NCBI RefSeq assembly: GCF_014205225.1
Contig: NZ_JACHNB010000001.1
Location: forward strand, 2,232,001-2,296,000
Direction of reading: 5' to 3'
Origin: Actinoplanes octamycinicus
Lineage (GTDB): Bacteria > Actinomycetota > Actinomycetes > Mycobacteriales > Micromonosporaceae
DNA length: 64,000 nucleotides
In this document: piece by piece, positions 1 through 8,587 of the stretch
Layout: each line of letters starts with the position of its first letter
Numbering within the stretch: position 1 is the first letter of the stretch
Program-made: the position numbers and the translations under genes
The notes under the pieces: model-generated
What the model saw: the letters and a program-made list of their open reading frames with translations, nothing else
Database searches by the model: none
What the model was told of the DNA's origin: nothing

Positions 1-1109
1 GCTGGTTCGGGCCGATTCAGATCCTCCTCCCCGAGCAGGCCGCCCGGCTGGCCGGCGAGGGCGGCAAGGAGTCGCTGCTGGCCCTGGTCACCGCGATCGG
101 CGCGGCCGCCTCGCTGGTGGCGAACCCGCTTTGGGGCGCGCTCTCCGACCGGATGCGGTCCCGCCGGCCGATCTTCCTGATCGGCGCCGCGATCGGCGTC
201 GCCGGCCTGCTGGTGCTGGCGGTGGCCGACGCCCGCGGCCCGATGATCGCCGGATGGGTGCTGGTCCAGATCGGGCTGAACGGGCCGCTCGCCGCGCTGG
301 CCGCGATGATCGGCGACCGGGTGCCGGAGCGGCAGCGTGGCACGGTCGGCGCGCTGTTCGGCGTCGCCCAGATCGTCGGGGTGGTGCTCGGCACCGCGCT
401 CGCCGTCGCGGTCGGTCAGGGCACGCCCGGATACGTCGCGGTGGCCGTGGCGGTGCCCACCCTCGGCGCGGCCCTGCTGCTGATCAGCCGGGAGCCCGCG
501 CAGGTCGCCGAGCCGGTCCCGATCGCGTGGGCGGTGATCCTGCGGCCCGGCGCGCAGTTCGCCTGGGCCTGGCTGATCCGCTTCCTGCTCAACCTGGTCA
601 ACGCGCTGGTCCTGGTCTATCTCTTCTACTACCTGTCGGACCAGGTGGGGGTCGGTGACGCGGCGCTCTGGGTGCTGGTGCTGACCGTGGTGAACGTGCT
701 GGTCGCCGGTGCGGTCGGGTTCGCCGGCGGGGTGCTCTCGGACCGCTGGGAGCGGCGCAAGATCTTCGTCGCGGTGGCCGCGGTGACCCTGGCGGCCGGG
801 ACCGTGCTGCTCGCCCTGGTGCCCGTGGCAGCCGTCGCGATCGTGGCGTCGGTGCTGGTCGGCGCCGGGTGGGGCGGCTACGTCGCGGTCGACATGGCGG
901 TCATCACGCACGTGCTGCCGGACGCCGAGACCCGGGCCACCATGCTCGGCGTCGCCAACATCGCCGGGACCCTGCCGCAGCTGCTCGCCCCGGTGATCGC
1001 CGCGCCGATCGTCACCGCGCTCGGCGGTTACCCCGCGCTCTACCTGCTCACCGCGGCGGTCGCGGTGCTCGCCCTCGCCTGCCTGCCCCGGCTCACGGCG
1101 CTGTCCTGA
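1..1109 (+). CDS. MFS permease, 5'-truncated by window edge
   Basis: This is the C-terminal part of a major facilitator superfamily permease in the cytoplasmic membrane. The frame is read from base 3 and is open at the left edge, so the start is outside; about 369 residues are visible. The cytoplasmic loop motif 'GALSDRMRSRRP' (MFS motif A type) appears near the visible N-terminus, and a second copy, 'GVLSDRWERRK', follows the central loop, as expected from the two six-helix halves. The stop lies 11 bases before the beta-glucosidase start, so the two are probably co-transcribed; a sugar or glycoside substrate is inferred from that neighbour only. Confidence 0.88.
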   Translation, partial: WFGPIQILLPEQAARLAGEGGKESLLALVTAIGAAASLVANPLWGALSDRMRSRRPIFLIGAAIGVAGLLVLAVADARGPMIAGWVLVQIGLNGPLAALAAMIGDRVPERQRGTVGALFGVAQIVGVVLGTALAVAVGQGTPGYVAVAVAVPTLGAALLLISREPAQVAEPVPIAWAVILRPGAQFAWAWLIRFLLNLVNALVLVYLFYYLSDQVGVGDAALWVLVLTVVNVLVAGAVGFAGGVLSDRWERRKIFVAVAAVTLAAGTVLLALVPVAAVAIVASVLVGAGWGGYVAVDMAVITHVLPDAETRATMLGVANIAGTLPQLLAPVIAAPIVTALGGYPALYLLTAAVAVLALACLPRLTALS

Positions 1110-1120
1110 AAGGATCGTCC

Positions 1121-2458
1121 ATGCGCTTCCCACCCGGTTTCCGGTTCGGCATGGCCACGTCGGCCTACCAGATCGAGGGCGCCTGGGACGCCGGCGGCAA
1201 GGGCCCGAGCATCTGGGACACGTTCACGGCGCGGCCCGGCACGGTCCGGCACGGCGAGGACGCCAAGGTCGCCATCGACCACTATCACCGGTACGCCGAG
1301 GACGTCACGCACATCGCCGAGTCCGGCGTGCGGGACTACCGGTTCTCGATCTCCTGGCCGCGGGCGCTGGCCGGCCTCGGCTTCTACGACCGGCTGGTGG
1401 ACGAGCTGCTCGCCGCCGGGGTCCGGCCGGTGCCCACGCTCTACCACTGGGACCTGCCGCAGGAACTGGAGGACCGGGGCGGCTGGCTGAACCGGGACAC
1501 CGCGCACCGGCTCGCCGACTACGCCGGCGCGGTGGCGCTGAGACTCGGCGACCGGGTCCGCGACTGGATCACCATGAACGAGATGAACGTGCACACCCTG
1601 TACGGGTACGCGCTGGCCGACCACGCGCCGGCCCGCGGCCTCGGGCTGGCGGCGCTGCCGGCCGCCCATCACCAGCTGCTCGCGCACGGGCTGGCGGTGC
1701 AGGTGCTGCGCACCCACGGGGCGGCCGCGGTCGGCATCGCCAACCAGCACTTCCCGGTCCACCCGGCGAGCGACGACCCGGCCGACGCGGTCGCCGCCGA
1801 GATGTTCCGGGCGCTGACCAACTGGACGTTCTCCGACCCGATCCTGCTCGGCGACTACCCGGACGAGACGATCCGGGCCGGGGTGGGCACGCCCGACGCG
1901 CAGCTCGACCGGGACCTGGCGCTGATCGGGGCGCCGCTCGACTTCTACGGGGTCAACTTCTACGAGCCGACGGCGATCGAGGCGCCCCGGGCCGGGAAGG
2001 ACTACTCCGGGATCCTCGAAGTGGACATCCCGGACGGCATGCCGTTCTCGCCGGTGCTGGTGAAGAGCGACGAACGCACCGACTTCGGGTGGGCGATCGT
2101 GCCCGAGGCGCTCACCGAGATCCTGGTCGCCCTGAAGGACCGGTACCCGTCACTGCCGCCGATCATCGTGACCGAGAACGGGGCGTCGTTCCACGACGCG
2201 CCGCCCGGCCCGGACGGGCGGGTGCGCGACCCGCGGCGGATCTCCTACTTGGACGGTCACCTGCGCGCGGTGGCGGCGGCGATCGAGGCCGGCGTGCGGG
2301 TGGAGGGGTATTACGTCTGGTCGGCGTTCGACAACTTCGAGTGGGCGGCCGGATATGACGAGCGGTTCGGGCTGGTCCATGTGGATCGGGAGACGCTCGC
2401 CCGCACCCGCAAGGACTCCTGGTACTGGTACCGCGACCTGATCGCCGCCCAGCGGTAG
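1121..2458 (+). CDS. GH1 beta-glucosidase
   Basis: Cytoplasmic retaining beta-glycosidase of family GH1 that releases glucose from beta-glucosides; 445 residues, normal for the family. The N-terminus has the GH1 signature 'FGMATSAYQIEGA'. The acid/base glutamate is in 'TMNEMNVH' (E154; most relatives have NEP) and the nucleophile in 'VTENGAS' (E352). The 'WSAFDNFEWAAGY' segment of the aglycone site is present. The loop after 'FSISWPRAL' is about ten residues shorter than usual, because it runs straight into 'GLGFYDRLVD'. The ATG follows an AAAGGA ribosome site overlapping the upstream stop. It is coupled to the upstream MFS permease, suggesting uptake and hydrolysis of a glycoside. Confidence 0.95.
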   Translation: MRFPPGFRFGMATSAYQIEGAWDAGGKGPSIWDTFTARPGTVRHGEDAKVAIDHYHRYAEDVTHIAESGVRDYRFSISWPRALAGLGFYDRLVDELLAAGVRPVPTLYHWDLPQELEDRGGWLNRDTAHRLADYAGAVALRLGDRVRDWITMNEMNVHTLYGYALADHAPARGLGLAALPAAHHQLLAHGLAVQVLRTHGAAAVGIANQHFPVHPASDDPADAVAAEMFRALTNWTFSDPILLGDYPDETIRAGVGTPDAQLDRDLALIGAPLDFYGVNFYEPTAIEAPRAGKDYSGILEVDIPDGMPFSPVLVKSDERTDFGWAIVPEALTEILVALKDRYPSLPPIIVTENGASFHDAPPGPDGRVRDPRRISYLDGHLRAVAAAIEAGVRVEGYYVWSAFDNFEWAAGYDERFGLVHVDRETLARTRKDSWYWYRDLIAAQR

Positions 2459-2480
2459 CCGGGCACGCTCGCCGGCCGAC

Positions 2481-2688
2481 CCTGTGTCGGTCTGGCCCTG
2501 TGTCGGTCTGGCCCTGTGTCGGCCTGGCCCTGTGTCGGCCTGGCCCTGTGTCGGTCCGGCCCTGTGTCGGTCCGGCCCTGCGTCGGTCTGGCCCTGTGTC
2601 GGTCTGGCCCTGTGTCGGCCCGGCCCTGTGTCGGCCCGGCCCTGCGCAGGTTTGGGCCCGCGCAGGTTCGGCGCGCGCGGGTCTGACC
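2481..2688. repeat. 16-bp tandem repeat array, about 10 clean copies
   Basis: Ten consecutive 16-base units (consensus CCTGTGTCGGTCTGGC) fill 2481-2640, followed by two or three decaying units to 2688. Variation is mostly T/C at unit positions 5, 11 and 12. The array lies between two convergent genes. Reading frames through it encode only low-complexity peptide, so it is treated as non-coding. No spacers are present, so it is not CRISPR. Confidence 0.95.
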
Positions 2689-2703
2689 TCGCGTAGGGCC
2701 GGC

Positions 2704-3300
2704 TTACTTGCGGAGCTGGTCGACGAAGTTGTCGGCAAGGCGGGTCAGGCGCTCCGCCCGGCCCTCCTCGGCCCAGCCGTCCACCAGGCTGAGCAGGCTG
2801 CTGCCCTCGACCAGAATGATGAAGTCGTCGATGACCGCCTCGTCAGCCACGCCCGCCCGCACCTCGTCCCGCTCCCGCGCCTCCCGCAGACAGGTCCGTA
2901 GATGCTCGCGGATCACCCGGTGCGACTCCCGCCGCGACCCGGCCAGCCGCGGATGCGACAGCGCCGCCCCGGCGAACGCCACGTTCACATGCGCGTCCGC
3001 CGCCCGCTCCGGATCGATCGGCAGCACCGAGTCAAGCGCCGCCCGAAGCGCCGCCAGCCCGAACAACTCCCCGCCGATCCGAAACGCCCGCTCCACGATC
3101 CGGTCATAGACCGCCCGCTGCGCGGCGACCAGAATGTCGTCCTTCCCGCCAAGGAAGTGCGCCAGCACGCTGAGCGAACACCCCGCCTCATCAGCGATCG
3201 CCCGAGTCGTGGTCCCCTCAACCCCGCGCGCCCGAACCACCCGCCAGGTGGCCGCGAGAAGCTCCGCCCTGCGCACCTCGTGGTCGACCAGCCTCGGCAC
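2704..3300 (-). CDS. TetR family transcriptional regulator
   Basis: DNA-binding regulator of 198 residues. The N-terminal helix-turn-helix spans about residues 10-55 with 'TTTRAIADEAGCSLSVLAHF' as the recognition region, typical of TetR; the remaining residues form the ligand/dimerisation domain ending in 'LADNFVDQLRK'. The start is a GTG. It stands alone between repeat arrays with no divergent partner, so its target is not evident; the convergent beta-glucosidase and the following MFS gene are candidates by proximity only. 'LGGKDD' replaces the usual FxxKxx turn region without breaking the fold. Confidence 0.9.
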   Translation of the reverse strand: MPRLVDHEVRRAELLAATWRVVRARGVEGTTTRAIADEAGCSLSVLAHFLGGKDDILVAAQRAVYDRIVERAFRIGGELFGLAALRAALDSVLPIDPERAADAHVNVAFAGAALSHPRLAGSRRESHRVIREHLRTCLREARERDEVRAGVADEAVIDDFIILVEGSSLLSLVDGWAEEGRAERLTRLADNFVDQLRK

Positions 3301-3322
3301 AGCCCCAGCCTATGCCCCACGC

Positions 3323-3471
3323 CTCGCGTTGCCCGTCTCGCGTTGCCCGTCTCGCGTTGCCCGTCTCGCGTTGCCCGTCTCGCGTTGCCCGTCTCGCGTT
3401 GCCCGTCTCGTCTTGGCCGCCTCGTCTTGTCCGCCTTGCCCGCCTCGTCTTGTCCGCCTCGCCTCGCCCAC
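3323..3471. repeat. 14-bp tandem repeat array
   Basis: Six identical 14-base units (CTCGCGTTGCCCGT) occupy 3323-3406 and are followed by four or five degenerate units to 3471, one shortened to 9 bases. The array starts about 22 bases upstream of the TetR start codon, so it sits in that gene's promoter or leader region. Confidence 0.95.
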
Positions 3472-3750
3472 CGAACCATCCTCGCTGCCGCGACGCCGCC
3501 CGCTCGATCACGGATCCTTTTTCGGTACGACTCGCAGCCCCGTGCCAACCGGGCCGCGAGGTCCCGGCCTGCTCCGGGCCGCGGCGCGGGTCGTGCGGGT
3601 CCGCTGTGCTTCGCGATGCTCGGGGCTGCTCACGGCCGCACCGCGCCTCGCGGTCGCTGCAAGTCCACCCGCCTGCCCGCCCCGCCTGCCTTGCGCGCGC
3701 CTGCTCTCCGCCCGCCTTGCTTTGCGCCTGCCTGCCCTGCGCTGCCTGCT
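3472..3750. other. intergenic stretch without a recognised gene
   Basis: Between the 14-bp and 15-bp arrays there is C-rich sequence with no frame showing natural actinobacterial codon usage. A short AT-richer patch (CCTTTTTCGGTACGAC, about 3509-3524) stands out and could be promoter-like, but no clear -35/-10 pair was found. Confidence 0.5.
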
Positions 3751-3870
3751 TAGCGCCTGCCTGGCCAGCGCCTGCCCGCTCAGCGCCTGCCTGGCCAGCG
3801 CCTGCCCGCTCAGCGCCTGCCCGCTCAGCGCCTGCCCGGCCAGCGCCTGCCCGCTCAGCGCCCGCCCTCC
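3751..3870. repeat. 15-bp tandem repeat array, 8 copies
   Basis: Eight adjacent 15-base units (consensus CAGCGCCTGCCCGCT, alternating with CAGCGCCTGCCTGGC variants). The unit length keeps frame, giving pentapeptide-like strings on both strands, but flanking sequence has no support for a gene. Confidence 0.93.
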
Positions 3871-3927
3871 CTGGGGGAGCCGCCTTCGACCAGTGTGGTG
3901 GAACGCCGCGCTCGCTGGAGGGTGGGT

Positions 3928-3953
3928 TGTGGACAAGCCCCGGATGTGGAAAA
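3928..3953 (-). promoter_or_regulatory. possible DnaA-box pair
   Basis: The minus strand has an exact TTGTCCACA (3928-3936) and a one-mismatch relative TTTTCCACA (3945-3953) in the same orientation, centres 17 bases apart. TTGTCCACA is the DnaA-box form seen in actinobacteria. No dnaA, dnaN or AT-rich unwinding region is nearby, so this is not proposed as an origin; a chance match is possible. Confidence 0.3.
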
Positions 3954-4110
3954 CGCGGGGGCGATGAGTGGGTATGGGCCGGTTGGCGCGGAGCGCTTGT
4001 GACGGGGACCGAGAACCGATTCGCCGGGGGATCGGGAACGGTTCAGGCGGTGCGACACGGACCAGAAGTCGGCAGCTCAAGCGGGTGGGGCGGGGGCTTG
4101 GAAACGGCCC

Positions 4111-4290
4111 GGCGGTGAGGCGGGGGCCGGGAGCAGGTTGGGGGCGGTGAGGCGGAAGCGGGGGCCGCTCGGGGCGGTGAGGCGGGAGCGGGGGCCGCTT
4201 GGGGCGGTGAGGCGGGAGCGCGGCCGGTTGGGGGCGGTGAGGCGGGAGCGGGGCCGCTTGGGGCGGTGAAGCGGGGCCGCGCCGGGGGCC
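4111..4290. repeat. about 30-bp tandem repeats, 6 copies
   Basis: Six units beginning GGCGGTGAGGCGG start at 4111, 4143, 4173, 4203, 4233 and 4262 (spacings 32, 30, 30, 30, 29). They lie just downstream of the 3' end of the minus-strand MFS gene (stop at 4387) and consist of G-rich sequence on the plus strand. Confidence 0.9.
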
Positions 4291-4386
4291 GGGGGGCCGG
4301 TTGGGGGCGCTGAGGCGCGGCGGGGCGCCGGTTCCGGCGGTGAGGTGGGGACCGGATCGGGCGGTGGAGTTGGTGGCGGAGTTGGT

Positions 4387-5565
4387 TCAGGCGGTGGGGC
4401 GGGGAGCGGGCTCGGCCGTGGTGAGGTGGTTCAAGCGGCGGGCGAGGGGGAGGGTGAGGATTACGCCGACTACCGGGATCAGGAAGGCTATGCGGAGGCC
4501 GATCGGGTCGGAGAGGGCGCCGAGCAGGACCGCGCCGAGCAGTGCGCCGCCGTAGTTGAAGAGGTTCACCCGGGCGATCACCTCGTCGCTGCTCTCCTTG
4601 GCGGCTTCGCCGGCCGCGCTGAATGCCAGCGGGACCAGGACGCCGACGCCGATGCCGGCGATGGCGAAGCCGGTGACGGCGGCGCCGACCGAGGGGATCA
4701 GGACCACCACGGCACAGCCGGCGCCGGAGACGGCGAGTGAGCCCAGGGCCATCGCGAGGCGGCCGGCCCGAGGCACCAGGTGGTCGGCGATCAGGCGGCT
4801 GACCAGGACGGTGGCCTGGTAGGCGGCGTAGCCGAGCGGGGCCACCGAAGCAGCGGCGGCGAGCGAGTCCTCCAGGTAGACCGAGCTCCAGGTGCTCACC
4901 GCGGAGTCGACCAGGAACGCCGTGAAGATCAGCATGCCGCAGACCCAGACCACCCGGCGGACCGCGCGGCCGCCGGTCTCGTGGACGACGCTGGAGCGTT
5001 CGGTACGGCCCGGCTCGAAGGCGCGCCAGCCGATCAGGCCGACCAGCACGGCGAACGCGGCCGCGGTGCCGACCGCCACCGAGGCGCCGGCGCCGCTGGC
5101 CAGGGAACCGGACATGAGCAGCGCGGCGGCGATGGCGGCGGCGGTGTAGGCGGCGAAAAGGCGGCTCATCACGCTGCGGCCGAGGCGGGCCTGGACCAGG
5201 ACGCCCTGCATGCTGAGCGAGGCGTCGACGGTGCCCAGGCCGATGCCGTAGAGCAGCAGGATGGTCACGAAGATCGCGTTCGGGGTGCCGACCGTGGTGC
5301 CGGCCAGCCCGGCGCCGACCAGGAACAGGCCGCCGGCCAGGGCGTATCGGCTGCCCCAGCGGTTGGCGACCTGGTCGGCGAGCACCGAACCGCCGGCCGC
5401 GGCGACGCAGACCAGCAGGAGGATGGCGGAGACGAAGGCGTCGGTCAGGTCCTGGCGATCCTTGAACGCGGGCAGGGCGGTGACCACCGCGGCGTACCCG
5501 AGGCCCTGAGCGGCATAGCCGGCGCCGATCAAGCGGGCGCGGGCCGCGGCGCTCATGTCGTTCAT
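4387..5565 (-). CDS. MFS transporter
   Basis: Twelve-helix major facilitator permease of 392 residues in the cytoplasmic membrane. The N-terminus (MNDMSAAARARLIGAGYAAQ) runs directly into TM1; hydrophobic segments follow across the whole length, and the C-terminus is a short polar tail after 'LARRLNHL'. The loop after TM2 ('ADQVANRWGSRYAL') is a variant of MFS motif A. No ligand-specific motif was seen; its 'AGIGVGVLVPLAFSAAGE' region resembles fucose/sugar-type and uncharacterised actinobacterial permeases. It is monocistronic, with repeats downstream. Confidence 0.88.
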   Translation of the reverse strand: MNDMSAAARARLIGAGYAAQGLGYAAVVTALPAFKDRQDLTDAFVSAILLLVCVAAAGGSVLADQVANRWGSRYALAGGLFLVGAGLAGTTVGTPNAIFVTILLLYGIGLGTVDASLSMQGVLVQARLGRSVMSRLFAAYTAAAIAAALLMSGSLASGAGASVAVGTAAAFAVLVGLIGWRAFEPGRTERSSVVHETGGRAVRRVVWVCGMLIFTAFLVDSAVSTWSSVYLEDSLAAAASVAPLGYAAYQATVLVSRLIADHLVPRAGRLAMALGSLAVSGAGCAVVVLIPSVGAAVTGFAIAGIGVGVLVPLAFSAAGEAAKESSDEVIARVNLFNYGGALLGAVLLGALSDPIGLRIAFLIPVVGVILTLPLARRLNHLTTAEPAPRPTA

Positions 5566-5773
5566 CGTGCCTCGCTCAGCATCCGGCGGTCGATGACTTC
5601 CGTTCGTGGCGGGCCGGCCGGGGGTCCGGTGGCGTCTTCAGCGACGAAAGTCACATGCTCGTTCAGCGCAGCATGCCGGGCTCGATCATCAACAGCAACA
5701 GATTCCTGTAAAAGAATTCACCTTCTTGGGGCTGGTGTGCCCAGAGGTGGAAACCCGGAGCAGCGCGGGACGC

Positions 5774-5838
5774 GACTCAGGGGAGAGTCAGCGGGGCGGG
5801 GCGGGGCGGCGGCGCGGGGCGCGACTCAGCAGAGAGTC
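5774..5838. repeat. duplicated hairpin at the 3' end of mqnB
   Basis: Two copies of a small inverted repeat, GACTC-N6-GAGTC, lie at 5774-5789 and 5823-5838, 49 bases apart and embedded in near-identical flanks. The second copy overlaps the mqnB stop codon (5826-5828). On the minus strand they would form tandem hairpins at the transcript end; no U-tract follows, so a terminator role is only possible. Confidence 0.6.
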
Positions 5839-6470
5839 AGCAGGGCTGGCGCGGCGGCGCGGAGGGCGGCGAAGGCGTCGGCCAGGCGCCAGGCGGCTCG
5901 ATCGCGGGGGCCGATCGGGTTGGAGATCGTGCGGAGCTCTGCGAAGGGCAGGCCGGCGTCGGTGGCGGCGATGGCTACGCCGTAGCCCTCCATGGCTTCG
6001 GCGACCGCGTCCGGGAAGCGGGTGGCCAGGCGGGTGGTGGTCGCGGCGGTGCCGGTGACCGTGCTCAGCGTGAGGATGTCGCCGGTGACGGCGTGCGGGA
6101 GGGCCTCGGCCAGCGCTTTGAGCAGGGCCGGGTCGGTGGTTAGGACGCTGGTGCCGAAGCCCAGTTCCTCGATCGGGAGGAAGCCGTCCGGGGACTCCGC
6201 GCCCAAGTCGGCGGCGATCGTGCGGGTGCCCAGGACGGTGCCGCCGACGTCGGCCCGGCCAGGGAAGCCGCCGGCGATGCCGAGGCTGAGCACGGCGCGG
6301 TAGTCGCGCCGGGCGAGGAGCCGGGCGGTGCCGGCGGCGGCTGCGGCCGGTCCCACGCCGACCGCGGCGATCTCCAGCAGGCCATGGCCGGGACGGTCGG
6401 TCAGGGCGGCGCGCAGAGCGTCGGCCTCGGCGGCCACCGCGGTGACCGCCAGGATCGGGTATTGGGTCAC
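5826..6470 (-). CDS. mqnB: futalosine hydrolase
   Basis: Cleaves futalosine (or 6-amino-deoxyfutalosine-derived futalosine) to dehypoxanthinyl futalosine and hypoxanthine in the futalosine route to menaquinone. The 214-residue protein has the purine nucleoside phosphorylase/MTA-nucleosidase fold: the opening strand 'ILAVTAVAAEADAL', the 'SLGIAGGFPG' glycine-rich loop near residue 85, and 'VAEAMEGYGVA', which holds the family's nucleoside-binding Met-Glu. The start GTG overlaps the stop of the upstream MFS gene (GTGA), so translation is coupled. Its presence tells that this organism makes menaquinone through futalosine; other mqn genes are not in the window. Confidence 0.9.
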   Translation of the reverse strand: MTQYPILAVTAVAAEADALRAALTDRPGHGLLEIAAVGVGPAAAAAGTARLLARRDYRAVLSLGIAGGFPGRADVGGTVLGTRTIAADLGAESPDGFLPIEELGFGTSVLTTDPALLKALAEALPHAVTGDILTLSTVTGTAATTTRLATRFPDAVAEAMEGYGVAIAATDAGLPFAELRTISNPIGPRDRAAWRLADAFAALRAAAPALLTLC

Positions 6471-8494
6471 GCGTCCTCGCCGGGGGTGGGGTCGCGGTCG
6501 GCCGGGTCGGCGGAGGACGGGCGGTAGACGTGGTAGCCGGGAGGGGCCACGGGACGGTCGGCGCGCTGGGTGGGGGCGTCGTCGGCCGGGAGGCCGGTGG
6601 GTCCGCCGGCCGGGCTGGTGCCGGGTGGTGCGGAGGCGGCGCCGGTGCGGCCGGTGGGCCGGTCGACGGTGGGGAAGCGGCGGGTTTCCCTCGCGGGGGT
6701 GGCCGGTTTCTCGGTGGCGGCCTTCTTCTTGCGGCGGGCCGGCCACCAGCCGCGGGCTCGGGGCTCGTCGACCAGCGTCGGATCCGTCGTGCGGCCACCG
6801 CGAGGGGCCGAGCCGGGGTGGGTCGTGCCCCGGCCGGGCGCGGATGACGCGCCGTCAGAGGAAGAACGACCGGAGCCCGGAGCGGTGGAGGCCGCGCTAC
6901 CGGGGTGGCGAGGCGGGATGTCGAAGTCGCGGGTGCCCGGGGGCGGGGTGCCTGACGGCTTGGCGCCCGGCGGAGTGCTGCTCGGCGGGCGGCGCGGGGA
7001 CGGCGGGTGGTGGCCGGCGCGCTCGGGGACCGTCGGGGCGTCCGGCCACGGGTCGGTGGCCTCGTAGAACAGGGCTTCCTCGTCGTCTCGGGGCGCGGTG
7101 GGCGTACCGGAAGGGTCGGAAGGGTTTTCGGGGCGGCCCGCCAACCGCTCGTTGTGCAGGCGGGCGGCGGACCAGGCGGCTCGGGCGGCGGCCAGGACGG
7201 ACAGCACGGCGGCCAGGGCGATGCCGACGCGGCCGGTGAGCGGAATCAGGCCGAGGCCGCCACCGGCGACCCAGGCCAGCATCAGCACGGTCTCCGAGTG
7301 GGCGAACGCGCTGGCTCGCAGGCGCTCCGGGACGCGCTCCTGGATGCTGGCGTCGACGGCCAGCTTGGCGATGCCGCTGAAGATCGCGGTGAGCAGCGCC
7401 AGCAGGGTGATCGTGGCCAGGTTGTAGAAGACGGTGGCCAGGATCGCCACGCCGGCGGTGACCACCAGGCCGCTGGACTGCAGGGCGAGCGGGCGGCGGA
7501 TGCGCAGACCGGTGCCAGCCGCGGTGGACAGGAAGGTGCCGAGCGCCAGCGCGCCGCCGACCAGGCCGACCGCCGACCCCTTGCTCAGGGTGAAGCCGAG
7601 GACCCGGGTGTCCAGGTCACCGGCCATGATCGCGAAGGTCAGGTAGAGCAGCAGGAAACCGTAGAGCAGGCGCAGGCCGGAGCTGCCGATCAGGGCGGCC
7701 ACCACCAGGCGCCCGGAGAGCGGACGGTCCGAGCCCCGGTTGAGCCCGAGGACGGTGCGCCAGGCGCGGGGCATCGCCTCCGGCGGGTCGGAGTCGGCGC
7801 GGGGCGGCAGGCGCAGCGCCACCACCATGCCGACCAGGAAGATCAGGGTGGCCACCCGCAGTGGCCACTGTGGGCCGAACTTGAAGGCGAGCAGGCCGAT
7901 CGGGGCCACCACGGCGCCGGCGAAGGTGCCGTAGACGCTGGCCCGGGCACCCACCTGGGACAGCCCGACCCCCTCGGGCAGCAGCCGGGGGACCGCGGCC
8001 GAGCGGGCCACCCCGTAGGCCCGGGACAGGGCGAGGACGCCGAACGCCGCCGGATAGAGCGCCCAGCCGACCAGGTGGTCGGACATCACGAAGGCCAGGA
8101 ACGCCCGGCCCAGCATGGTCGCCGCGAGCGCCCACCGCCGGCCGTGCCGGAAGTGGTCGAGCAGCGGACCGACCACCGGCGCCAGCAGCGCGAACGGCAC
8201 CATCGTGATGAGCAGGTAGAGCGCGACCTTGCTGCGGGCCTCGCCGAGCGGGACGCTGAAGATCGTCCCGGCCAGGCCGATGGCGATCAGCGCGTCGCCG
8301 GCGCAGGAGACCGCGTGCAGGTCGAAGAGCCTGATCATGCCGATCTCGTTGGCCGCGCCGCGAGCGCGGGCGAGGCCGACCCGGCGGGTCGCCCAGGCGC
8401 CGGCGCCCAGCGAGCCGCGCACCACCAGGCGCACGGCTTTGATGCCGGTCCCGACGGTGCGTCCGAGAGTGGGAAGCAGCGCCATGGGAACCAT
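6467..8494 (-). CDS. MFS transporter with long disordered C-terminal tail
   Basis: A 675-residue protein with two parts. Residues about 50-430 form an MFS permease with ten to twelve hydrophobic segments. The remaining roughly 240 residues are rich in Pro, Ser, Thr, Gly and charged residues (for example 'HHPPSPRRPPSS' and 'RARGWWPARRKKKAATEK') and look disordered and cytosolic. A second ATG (base 8485, MALLPTLG) has the better spaced ribosome site and may be the true start. The gene overlaps mqnB by four bases, so the permease and menaquinone enzyme are co-translated; the link in function is unknown. The divergent DUF3027 gene begins 93 bases away. Confidence 0.85.
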   Translation of the reverse strand: MVPMALLPTLGRTVGTGIKAVRLVVRGSLGAGAWATRRVGLARARGAANEIGMIRLFDLHAVSCAGDALIAIGLAGTIFSVPLGEARSKVALYLLITMVPFALLAPVVGPLLDHFRHGRRWALAATMLGRAFLAFVMSDHLVGWALYPAAFGVLALSRAYGVARSAAVPRLLPEGVGLSQVGARASVYGTFAGAVVAPIGLLAFKFGPQWPLRVATLIFLVGMVVALRLPPRADSDPPEAMPRAWRTVLGLNRGSDRPLSGRLVVAALIGSSGLRLLYGFLLLYLTFAIMAGDLDTRVLGFTLSKGSAVGLVGGALALGTFLSTAAGTGLRIRRPLALQSSGLVVTAGVAILATVFYNLATITLLALLTAIFSGIAKLAVDASIQERVPERLRASAFAHSETVLMLAWVAGGGLGLIPLTGRVGIALAAVLSVLAAARAAWSAARLHNERLAGRPENPSDPSGTPTAPRDDEEALFYEATDPWPDAPTVPERAGHHPPSPRRPPSSTPPGAKPSGTPPPGTRDFDIPPRHPGSAASTAPGSGRSSSDGASSAPGRGTTHPGSAPRGGRTTDPTLVDEPRARGWWPARRKKKAATEKPATPARETRRFPTVDRPTGRTGAASAPPGTSPAGGPTGLPADDAPTQRADRPVAPPGYHVYRPSSADPADRDPTPGEDA

Positions 8495-8525
8495 CCTGAC
8501 CTATTCGGGCGACCAACGGCTCGCC

Positions 8526-8534
8526 TTGTCCACA
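8526..8534 (+). promoter_or_regulatory. possible DnaA box in divergent promoter region
   Basis: An exact TTGTCCACA lies in the 93-base gap between the divergent MFS and DUF3027 genes. It could be a DnaA regulatory site; one isolated 9-base match is weak evidence. Confidence 0.25.
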
Positions 8535-8587
8535 GGTATCTGGGGAGTCGTTGCGGCGCGTGCGGCCCAGTAGGCAACAATGGGCGG

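Noticed and set aside
2481..3471. CRISPR array
   Set aside because: Units are directly adjacent with no unique spacers, and no cas gene is present.
3928..3953. A replication origin
   Set aside because: Only two DnaA-like boxes, no AT-rich unwinding region and no dnaA/dnaN nearby.
3508..4080. A minus-strand open frame with LSGQALARQA-type repeats
   Set aside because: The repeats come from the 15-bp DNA array; flanking parts show no coding character.
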